Shown here: piece by piece, positions 9,115 through 16,004 of the stretch
Numbering within the stretch: position 1 is the first letter of the stretch
Layout of the letters: each line of letters begins with the position of its first letter
NCBI GenBank assembly: GCA_965214955.1
Contig: CBDCCU010000009.1
Span: forward strand, 496,001-560,000
DNA length: 64,000 nt
Direction: 5' to 3'
From: Aliikangiella sp965214955
GTDB taxonomy: Bacteria; Pseudomonadota; Gammaproteobacteria; Enterobacterales; Kangiellaceae
Program-made: the position numbers and the translations under genes
Notes under the pieces: model-generated
The model's database searches: none
The model's input: the letters and a program-made list of their open reading frames with translations, nothing else
Told to the model about the DNA's origin: nothing

Positions 9115-10023
9115 TTAATCTAGTTTTTGAACTTTTAGCATAAAATGACCCAATGCCGACTTGTCCTCTGCTGAAAGCTCGCCTTCTAATTTTAGTTGAG
9201 CTTTAGCAATAAGAGTAGAGAGATCCCAGCTGGCAATTTTTTCTTCAAGTTGTAGTTCTAAATATGATTCTTGAAGTTTAGCTTGGCGATTAATCTCCTC
9301 TTGTTTGGCTCTTGCATCTTCTTCTTTATCGAGAACTTTTTGCCTCTCTATGCTTGCTTCTTTATTGGCTACTTGTCTTCTTTTTTCTTCCATAATAGCA
9401 ATGCGTTTTTCTTTCATCTTCATGCTTTCAAGCATGGCTTTTTTTGCTAAAGTGTCAGCCTTTTTGGTTTCTAGCTCTGCCTGTTTAGTTTTTTCTTTTT
9501 CGATGGAAATTTGTAATTTGTCTTTTTCTATTTTTTTCAATTCAGAGAGTGTGTCTTGAAGCTGCTGATACAAGTTAGTTACCTCTTGTTGTAGTTCGGT
9601 CAGTTGATAACGCAGGTGAAAATCATCGGCCTTACTAATAAATTGAAGCTCTTTAACAATGCGCTTTAATAAGATCAAATCAACACTATTTTCACTGGTT
9701 AATTTTTTATAGAAAGACTCAATTAAGTTGTTAGCGGTTAAATACCACTCAGCATGATCTGTATCTTCTTTAGGAAGAATAAAGCTACTCAAAGTGGTGT
9801 GAACTTGTAAAAAACTAAAATCTGCTTGCAACGCGGCTTGTTTAAGATCTGATAATGCATCTTCTAGCTCTTCAACTTGATGCTGGCTTTTTAACCAATA
9901 TTGCACGCCATCTATACCATTGCGACTAACGGCGTTAGATAAATGAGTAATCTTTTTTTTCCAGCTTTTACTTACCGCTTCGGTGCGTTGCTTAAGTTTG
10001 TCTAAGTCGATAGATTGTGACAC
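9115..10023 (-). CDS. Uncharacterised coiled-coil protein
   Basis: I do not recognise this 302-residue protein. The first ~120 residues are helical and hydrophilic; residues about 135-260 are a long, highly charged coiled coil rich in Lys, Glu and Gln; the last 40 residues look globular again. There is no signal peptide or transmembrane segment, so it is probably cytoplasmic. It ends 12 bases before rsmD on the same strand and its start faces tag across 102 bases. A structural or scaffolding role is possible, but nothing in the sequence proves one. Confidence 0.7.
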   Translation of the reverse strand: MSQSIDLDKLKQRTEAVSKSWKKKITHLSNAVSRNGIDGVQYWLKSQHQVEELEDALSDLKQAALQADFSFLQVHTTLSSFILPKEDTDHAEWYLTANNLIESFYKKLTSENSVDLILLKRIVKELQFISKADDFHLRYQLTELQQEVTNLYQQLQDTLSELKKIEKDKLQISIEKEKTKQAELETKKADTLAKKAMLESMKMKEKRIAIMEEKRRQVANKEASIERQKVLDKEEDARAKQEEINRQAKLQESYLELQLEEKIASWDLSTLIAKAQLKLEGELSAEDKSALGHFMLKVQKLD

Positions 10024-10125
10024 GATAGAGTTCTTACTATTGCCAATGAGAATGTGATTTTTATAATGACTTTAATATTGTAGTAGATAGCGACAAAACT
10101 TTGCAACTGAGCTAGGAGAATTTGA

Positions 10126-10677
10126 ATGAAACGCTGTGAATGGGTGAGTGATGAGCCAATTTATCAGGAATATCACGACAAAGAATGGGGCATACCTGTT
10201 TATGATAATCAAAAATTATTTGAGTGTTTAATGCTAGAAGGCGCCCAAGCGGGTTTGAACTGGATAACGGTATTAAAAAAGCGCGAAAACTACCGCCAAG
10301 CCTTTTATCAGTTTGATATTAAAAAAATAGCAAACATGACCGATCAAGAATTACAAACCCAGCTTGAAAACCCAGGGATTATCCGTAATAAACTTAAGGT
10401 TTATGGATTTAGAAAAAATGCACTGGCTTATTTAAAGTTATCTAAAACCCAAGATTTTAGTCAGTTTTTATGGTCATTTATTGGTGGCGAGCCAGTCGTT
10501 AACCAATGGAAAACGCTAAAGGATGTTCCAGTAAATACGGCTGAGTCTGATGCAATGTCTAAGGCGCTTAAAAAAGCAGGCTTTACCTTTGTAGGCTCTA
10601 CTATTTGTTATGCGTTTATGCAGGCTGTTGGCATGGTCAATGATCACACCACCGATTGTTTTTGTTATAAAAGATAG
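10126..10677 (+). CDS. tag: DNA-3-methyladenine glycosylase I
   Basis: Base-excision repair enzyme that removes 3-methyladenine from alkylated DNA. The zinc-binding residues known for the Tag family are all present: Cys4, His17, His174 and Cys178. The family core WVSDEPIYQEYHDKEWG and GAQAGLNWITVLKKRENYR is intact. At 183 residues it has the normal length. A GGAG ribosome-binding site lies eight bases before the ATG. It stands alone between minus-strand genes. Confidence 0.96.
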   Translation: MKRCEWVSDEPIYQEYHDKEWGIPVYDNQKLFECLMLEGAQAGLNWITVLKKRENYRQAFYQFDIKKIANMTDQELQTQLENPGIIRNKLKVYGFRKNALAYLKLSKTQDFSQFLWSFIGGEPVVNQWKTLKDVPVNTAESDAMSKALKKAGFTFVGSTICYAFMQAVGMVNDHTTDCFCYKR

Positions 10678-10686
10678 CGCTACAAA

Positions 10687-11214
10687 TTAGCGCAAAATTT
10701 GAGCTAAAATATCTTTTGCTAAAGTTTCTTTGGGTTTTTCAACAACTTTGGCAATAATTTGATTATTTTGAGTAACAAATATTGTGGGTGTGTATTTGAC
10801 TTTAAATTGCTCTGCATACTCACTAGGAACTGTTTTGTTAGTATCAATTGTAATAAGCTTGAGCTTATTTTTGGGGAAATTGCTAGCTTCTAATAGCTTG
10901 AGTAGCCGAGGTAACTCCCGCTGGCTGTCATGACACCAAAGTCCAAAAAATACAATAATTTCAATATTTTTTAATCGGGCAAAATTATCGGCTTCTGTTT
11001 GATCTTGTTGATAAGACTCATAATGATGGGCAAATTTAATGTAGCGCGATATTAATTCTGATGATGAAATTTCACCTGTTCTGGTTAGGCTATCACCCGC
11101 ATAGCCGCTATTGCTATGACCACTACCATTATAACCGCTTTGTTTGGTGGCTGGGCAGCCGCTAAGCATTAATAGTGCAATGAGGATTAAAAATGGTTTT
11201 AATATTTGTTGCAT
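10687..11214 (-). CDS. Thioredoxin-fold lipoprotein with a single-cysteine active site
   Basis: The N-terminus is a lipoprotein signal (FLILIALLMLSGC) with a lipobox cysteine near residue 19, so the protein is membrane-anchored in the envelope. Residues about 75-170 read as a thioredoxin-like domain: IIVFFGLWCHDSQRELPRLL, then VKYTPTIFV with the cis-proline position. The active site is CHDS rather than CxxC, so it cannot be a classical dithiol reductase; a monothiol or non-redox role is possible. The segment between residues 20 and 45 is Gly/Ser-rich and probably a linker. Confidence 0.75.
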   Translation of the reverse strand: MQQILKPFLILIALLMLSGCPATKQSGYNGSGHSNSGYAGDSLTRTGEISSSELISRYIKFAHHYESYQQDQTEADNFARLKNIEIIVFFGLWCHDSQRELPRLLKLLEASNFPKNKLKLITIDTNKTVPSEYAEQFKVKYTPTIFVTQNNQIIAKVVEKPKETLAKDILAQILR

Positions 11215-11225
11215 GAGCTTTCAAC

Positions 11226-11639
11226 TTATTGGCTAATATTTAAATTTTCTTGAAACGATTTTAAACCTAAATGTTGGTTAAAAGGCATAAAATCTCTGTC
11301 AGAATATAGCAGTGTTAATTTATTTTCTATACAAAATGTAGCAATGATTACATCGTTGGTTTTTCTTATTGTTACACCTTTTTTTCTAAGTGCTCGATAA
11401 TTATTGGCACATTTCACTGCAAGTTCAGCATTGAGCATATTGTATTGTTCAAGTAAGGAGAGGTTATTTTTTACCTGATTAAATTGTTTGTCACTTTTTA
11501 TGCCCTGAAGAATTTCTAAAAAAATTAAGTCTCCAATAACAACTAAACCTTTTATGAGTAAATTATCGAGTTGGTTGGTTTGAGGGGTAATATGCCCATT
11601 AAGATAATCAATCCAGACACTGGTGTCGGCTAAAATCAC
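11226..11639 (-). CDS. vapC: VapC-type PIN-domain toxin
   Basis: Type II toxin, a probable Mg-dependent ribonuclease. PIN-domain acidic residues are visible: Asp5 in ILADTSVWIDYL, Glu in FLEILQG, Asp in NDVIIA, and Asp in LLYSDRDF. The gene starts at a GTG whose G is the last base of the vapB stop codon (TAGTG), the tight coupling usual for vapBC. It has 137 residues, normal for the family. Confidence 0.9.
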   Translation of the reverse strand: MILADTSVWIDYLNGHITPQTNQLDNLLIKGLVVIGDLIFLEILQGIKSDKQFNQVKNNLSLLEQYNMLNAELAVKCANNYRALRKKGVTIRKTNDVIIATFCIENKLTLLYSDRDFMPFNQHLGLKSFQENLNISQ

Positions 11640-11836
11640 TAAGAATCTCTCATTTCATCAAGATTGCCTTCCCAGCAAATTTTACCTCTAAGTTTGCGTA
11701 TAGACTGCTGTTGGTAACGTTTAACAAGTAGTTTAAGGCCTTGCTCAACAACATCTTTCTTTATTGTAAGACCAGAAGCTTCCATTGCTTTAGCCATTAA
11801 TTCATCGTCGATTACTATATTTGTGCGCATAATCAT
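11639..11836 (-). CDS. vapB: VapB-type antitoxin
   Basis: A 65-residue antitoxin with an N-terminal ribbon-helix-helix pattern (RTNIVIDDELMAKAMEASGL) of the type II VapB/DUF2191 group, followed by a basic middle and an acidic C-terminal tail (NLDEMRDS) expected to wrap the toxin. Two ATG codons two codons apart (11836 and 11830) can start it. The start region lies inside one arm of a perfect inverted repeat, which is probably the autoregulatory operator. Confidence 0.88.
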   Translation of the reverse strand: MIMRTNIVIDDELMAKAMEASGLTIKKDVVEQGLKLLVKRYQQQSIRKLRGKICWEGNLDEMRDS

Positions 11837-11876
11837 AATGTGTAAAAAAATTTAATATATACACATTATGATTATG
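11828..11876. promoter_or_regulatory. vapBC operator-like inverted repeat
   Basis: CATAATCATAATGTGTA at 11828-11844 is repeated as its exact reverse complement at 11860-11876, with a 15-base A/T-only spacer. The left arm contains both candidate vapB start codons. Antitoxins of this type bind such palindromes with their ribbon-helix-helix domain to repress their own operon. No T tract fits a terminator. Confidence 0.7.
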
Positions 11877-11894
11877 ACAATTAAAAATAGCAAA

Positions 11895-13262
11895 TTATTT
11901 CTCTTGATTAACCTCGCGATCATAGTTTAATCGCTTAGCGGCATCTAAAGTTAACATTTGCATAAAGGCTTTTACTTCGGCATCACTTCCTACTGGAGCA
12001 CCACCTTGTCCACTGCCAAATACGGTGCTAGGCACTTTACGCTTGGCAAAAGCTTCTGCCCATAGGTGTTGAATTTGAATTTCGGCATCTAACTTTTGAG
12101 CAAGTGCATTATCGGCTTCTAAAATGACTTTCTTTTGATAAGCTTCGGCCTCGGCAAGCGTGCGCTTGGTTTCAGCTTCAATTTTGGCTTTTTCAAAATT
12201 AATTTCGGCAGTTTCTTTGGCTATGGCGGCTTGCTCTTTCAGTTTTTCGGCGGCGGTAATAGCAAGTTGTTTGTCGGTTTCTGCTTCGGTAGTTTTTTGA
12301 ATTTGCTCTACCTTAGCTTTTGCTTGGCGCTCGGCGACTTCTCGCTCACCTCTAGCAATCGCTAATAACCTTTGTTCTTCTTCCTGCACTCGTTGTTCTC
12401 TGGCAATAGCGCGATCAGCCGAGGCTTTTTGTTTAAGTTGCATACGCTCAACAAACTTTTGGTTAGGACGCATATCGGTTACCAAGGCTGAAACAACGGT
12501 AATACCATAATCACTAAACCTTTGCTGTTTTCGGCGCGGCGTACCTTCTTCGGTTAATACTTTTTCTACCACAAAAGCGGTTTTAGAATCTTCACCATAT
12601 TGTTCTTGATCAGTACCTAAAGCGGCGTTTGCACTACCACGAGTTGGTTTAGATGACTTAATTTGCACTTCGCGTCTTTTAACCAAGTAAATACCACTGC
12701 TCATTTGCTTTTCAAACTCAGAAATAAACTCGGTTCTACCACCCGAGAAATACTCTTCTGCGGTCATCAGTGATGCATTAGCTTGTAGGGTTTCTTTAAA
12801 GGCGGGCATTAAGGCGGTGCGTAGTAAGTTTTCTGGTGAACGATATTCGTGCGCAAGCTTTAAAAATGAATCTTGATCCGACGGAATAGCAAAACGCACC
12901 GTCGCTTCGGCATGAGCATCAACTTGATCGAGAAACATAATACTCATTGGCGGTAAGCTAGCAGAGGTATTGTTAGAGTCTTTTTCAGCTCTAATAGAAT
13001 TGCTAGACTCACCACGTGCGGCTTGCACTGTCATGGCGCGCTTCCAGGCGTTGTATCGACCAAAGGGATAAAATTTATAACCTACTTCGGTAACCACAAC
13101 CTCGTTACCCAGCACGGTTCTTACATGATAAATATAACCAGGCTCGGCATAAAAAAATGAATTGGCAGATACTATTGCTAAAGTTGCAGCAATAGCGGCT
13201 CCTACCACAATTTTAACGATTGAACTTTTGTTAGCCGAAGCTTTAGTTGCTAACTCAGACAT
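11895..13262 (-). CDS. SPFH/Band 7 membrane protein
   Basis: One N-terminal transmembrane segment (about residues 15-35, IVKIVVGAAIAATLAIVSA) is followed by a Band 7-like domain (about 36-260) and then a long charged coiled coil (about 275-395) dominated by Ala, Glu, Lys and Gln, as in prohibitin/flotillin relatives. The C-terminal 50 residues include a Gly-rich linker. Such proteins form large membrane-bound oligomeric scaffolds, often near proteases. No NfeD or protease gene is adjacent, so the partner cannot be guessed. An AAGGAGAG ribosome-binding site supports the start. Confidence 0.82.
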   Translation of the reverse strand: MSELATKASANKSSIVKIVVGAAIAATLAIVSANSFFYAEPGYIYHVRTVLGNEVVVTEVGYKFYPFGRYNAWKRAMTVQAARGESSNSIRAEKDSNNTSASLPPMSIMFLDQVDAHAEATVRFAIPSDQDSFLKLAHEYRSPENLLRTALMPAFKETLQANASLMTAEEYFSGGRTEFISEFEKQMSSGIYLVKRREVQIKSSKPTRGSANAALGTDQEQYGEDSKTAFVVEKVLTEEGTPRRKQQRFSDYGITVVSALVTDMRPNQKFVERMQLKQKASADRAIAREQRVQEEEQRLLAIARGEREVAERQAKAKVEQIQKTTEAETDKQLAITAAEKLKEQAAIAKETAEINFEKAKIEAETKRTLAEAEAYQKKVILEADNALAQKLDAEIQIQHLWAEAFAKRKVPSTVFGSGQGGAPVGSDAEVKAFMQMLTLDAAKRLNYDREVNQEK

Positions 13263-13396
13263 ACTACTCTCCTTAATTATTGGAATAATTATTAGTTATA
13301 AACAATGTGCTTATGTGGTGAAAGAAACGACTTTATTGCTACTCTATTCCCAAATTAGCGTATGATATTTCTATCGATATACAATTAAGTTTAATA

Positions 13397-14233
13397 ATGA
13401 CCGATACAAATACTCTACATTCACAAGTTTTGGTTAATCGCTTTAGGGTAAGTGATGATGAAACATTACTCGAAAATGATCCTATTGCGGTTGAAGAGCC
13501 GCTACAAATTAACTTGCTTCATAGGCAAAAAAATCACCCATTTACTCTAACCATGCGTACTCCAGGCGATGATACCTACTTAATTTATGGCTTATTGTTT
13601 TCTGAGGGGATCATTCATAGTGCTAGTCAGGTTTTGTCCATTGAAAGCTCACAAACTGAGCAAGGTTCACAAGAAAACTTGCGTGAGGTTACCTTAGACG
13701 ATAGTGTTGTTTTAAATTTTGATCAATATAAACGCCGAATGGCTAGTTATTCGGGATGTGGTCTGTGTGGTAAAACAAGCCTGCAAGCGCTAGAATTAAA
13801 GTCTGCCCGTGATCCTTTGCTGATTAAGTCAACAATTGATATAGAGTTAGTACGCAAATTAAAGGCAATGTTGGCGGAGCAACCTTTGTTTTCTCAAACG
13901 GGTGGTGTTCATGCTGCTGGATATATATATGAAAACGCTGGTGAATTAAATTTTGAGCGGTCACCATTTTTTGAAGATGTTGGCCGACATAATGCGCTTG
14001 ATAAAGTAATTGGTTTTGAGCTTATCAATAATAAGCTTAATCAAAGTGGTATATTAGTGCTATCGGGTCGAATTGGGTTTGAGTTAGTACAAAAAGCCGT
14101 TATGGCGGGTTTTTCTATCATTGTGGCGCTAGGTGCTCCAAGCTCTTTAGCACTAAAAGCGGCTCAGCAATTTGATATAACTTTAGTCGGTTTTGCTAAA
14201 GATTATAGTTTTAACCGATATACTGCAAAATAA
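13397..14233 (+). CDS. fdhD: Formate dehydrogenase accessory sulfurtransferase FdhD
   Basis: FdhD passes sulfur from IscS to the molybdenum bis-MGD cofactor, which formate dehydrogenases need for activity. The sulfur-relay CxxC motif is at Cys121-Cys124 (SGCGLCGKTSLQAL), and the cofactor-site segments FSQTGGVHAAG and EDVGRHNALDK are present. The length of 278 residues is normal. It lies directly upstream of the two formate dehydrogenase subunit genes it serves, separated from them by an imperfect short repeat. Confidence 0.96.
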   Translation: MTDTNTLHSQVLVNRFRVSDDETLLENDPIAVEEPLQINLLHRQKNHPFTLTMRTPGDDTYLIYGLLFSEGIIHSASQVLSIESSQTEQGSQENLREVTLDDSVVLNFDQYKRRMASYSGCGLCGKTSLQALELKSARDPLLIKSTIDIELVRKLKAMLAEQPLFSQTGGVHAAGYIYENAGELNFERSPFFEDVGRHNALDKVIGFELINNKLNQSGILVLSGRIGFELVQKAVMAGFSIIVALGAPSSLALKAAQQFDITLVGFAKDYSFNRYTAK

Positions 14234-14247
14234 TTACCCGCAACAAT

Positions 14248-14305
14248 AAAATAGTTAGTACACGAAAAAAATAATTAGTACACAAAAAATAATTAGCACA
14301 CGAAT
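14248..14305 (+). repeat. Imperfect 19-20 bp triplicate between fdhD and the dehydrogenase genes
   Basis: Three successive A/T-rich units share the pattern AATARTTAGYACACRAAA. They fill most of the 89 bases between fdhD and the flavin subunit gene. No hairpin is obvious. They may be slippage products or repeated binding sites. Confidence 0.6.
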
Positions 14306-14322
14306 AAGCAAGGCAAAATGCA

Positions 14323-15984
14323 ATGTCTAAAAATTTAACAAGTTTATCTTCACGCAAAGGGCTCAGCGAAAATCTGTTTGAATCTATTGTTCGGTCAAAG
14401 GGCGAGCCTATTCGGCTTAAGTCAATTGCTAGCGAATACAAAATGGGTGAGTCTAATATTTATGGCACCGCTTCGGCCTATGATTTTATTCAGGGTGAAA
14501 ATGCCAATAAAAAAGCTTATGTGTGTAATGGTTCGTCGTGCTTATGTGCCAATACTCAAGATAAGGTTAAAAGCAAACTGGTCGATGCCATTGGTGAAGA
14601 CAACATTGGGCATGTAACCTGTTTAGGACGTTGCCACGAAAATGCGGCATTTCAAATAGATGGGGTTAATTATTCTGGTCATGATATTAATAACCTTGAT
14701 CAAATCACTGCTGGAAACACCAACACTTTAGAAGATTATCTTGTTGAATGTTTACTAGAAAAACCCATTTTAACCGAGAAAATCAATGATGTAAGCGCTT
14801 ACTATGGCTTAATTGTTAGTCTACATAATCAGCAGTCAAAAGAGCAAATATTACAGTCAATTATTGACTCCAATTTACGTGGTAGAGGCGGGGCAGGTTT
14901 TCCTACAGGGTTTAAGTGGAAGTCTTGTGCCGAACAAGAGCAAACAGAAAAATACATTGTTTGTAATGCCGACGAAGGCGACCCAGGGGCGTTTTCTGAT
15001 CGCTATTTATTAGAACAATCTCCCCATTCAGTGTTGTTTGGTATGTTAATGGCAGGCTATTTATCGGGTGCCCAGTGGGGAGTTTTATATATTCGTGATG
15101 AATATCCCCAATCGGTTACCAATACTCAACAAGCCATTGAAGCCTTCGAGAAGCTTAACATAACAGAAAAGCTGGGCATTGATTTTCAATTTAAAATTGT
15201 GCGCGGTGCTGGTGCTTATATTTGCGGCGAAGAAACCGCCTTGCTTCGTTCAATTGAAGGGCAAAGACCGATGGTTTCGGTAAGGCCGCCGTTTCCCACG
15301 GTAAAAGGGTTATTTAATAAGCCAACAATTTTAAATAATGTAGAAACTTTTGCTTCAATTCACTGGATTTTAAACGAAGGTGCAGAAGCATTCAGCCAGC
15401 TGGGTAATGGTCGTTCTACTGGCTCAAAATTATTATCGCTCGACAGCCATTTTAATCGGCCTGGCATTTATGAAGTTGCCATGGGCGAGCCACTAAGTCA
15501 TGTGATTGAAAAAGCCGGCGGATTTAAAGTGCCCGTTAAAGCTTTACATATTGGCGGCCCATTGGGTGGATTAGTACCAGAGAGCCATTTTTCTACGCTT
15601 ACCCTAGATTTTGAATCATTTAGCGAGCAAGGCTTTTTATTAGGACATGCCAGCATTATTGGTGTACCCAAATCACAAAATATTGCTGAATATATTTTAC
15701 ACCTATTTGACTTTACTGCGGCTGAGTCTTGTGGAAAGTGTTTTCCTTGCCGATTAGGCGCAACCAGAGGCAAAGAAATGTTTAGTGATGCTTTAAAAGG
15801 CAGTTTAAAGCTTGATAAGGGTTTGCTTGATGATTTACTCGAAACCATGGAAAAAGGATCTTTATGCGCATTAGGTGGTGGAGTACCGCTACCGGTTAAA
15901 AATGCACTAGAATATTTTATAGATGAAATGACACAACTGTTTGATCAAACTTCAATACAACGTATTGAAGTGGTGGAGGCTTAG
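14323..15984 (+). CDS. NAD-dependent formate dehydrogenase flavoprotein subunit (NuoE-NuoF fusion, FdsB-like)
   Basis: This subunit carries electrons from the formate-oxidising subunit to NAD. Residues about 1-125 are NuoE-like with a [2Fe-2S] thioredoxin-fold site at Cys68, Cys73, Cys100 and Cys104. Residues about 150-540 are NuoF-like: GRGGAGFPTGFKWKSC near 186 and NADEGDPGAFSDR form the NADH/FMN site, and Cys470, Cys473, Cys476 and Cys515 bind a [4Fe-4S] cluster. In FdsGBA-type enzymes these modules are separate or fused; here they are fused. The alpha subunit gene starts 20 bases downstream. Confidence 0.9.
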   Translation: MSKNLTSLSSRKGLSENLFESIVRSKGEPIRLKSIASEYKMGESNIYGTASAYDFIQGENANKKAYVCNGSSCLCANTQDKVKSKLVDAIGEDNIGHVTCLGRCHENAAFQIDGVNYSGHDINNLDQITAGNTNTLEDYLVECLLEKPILTEKINDVSAYYGLIVSLHNQQSKEQILQSIIDSNLRGRGGAGFPTGFKWKSCAEQEQTEKYIVCNADEGDPGAFSDRYLLEQSPHSVLFGMLMAGYLSGAQWGVLYIRDEYPQSVTNTQQAIEAFEKLNITEKLGIDFQFKIVRGAGAYICGEETALLRSIEGQRPMVSVRPPFPTVKGLFNKPTILNNVETFASIHWILNEGAEAFSQLGNGRSTGSKLLSLDSHFNRPGIYEVAMGEPLSHVIEKAGGFKVPVKALHIGGPLGGLVPESHFSTLTLDFESFSEQGFLLGHASIIGVPKSQNIAEYILHLFDFTAAESCGKCFPCRLGATRGKEMFSDALKGSLKLDKGLLDDLLETMEKGSLCALGGGVPLPVKNALEYFIDEMTQLFDQTSIQRIEVVEA

Positions 15985-16004
15985 CTTTTACGCTTTGAAA
16001 TTTT

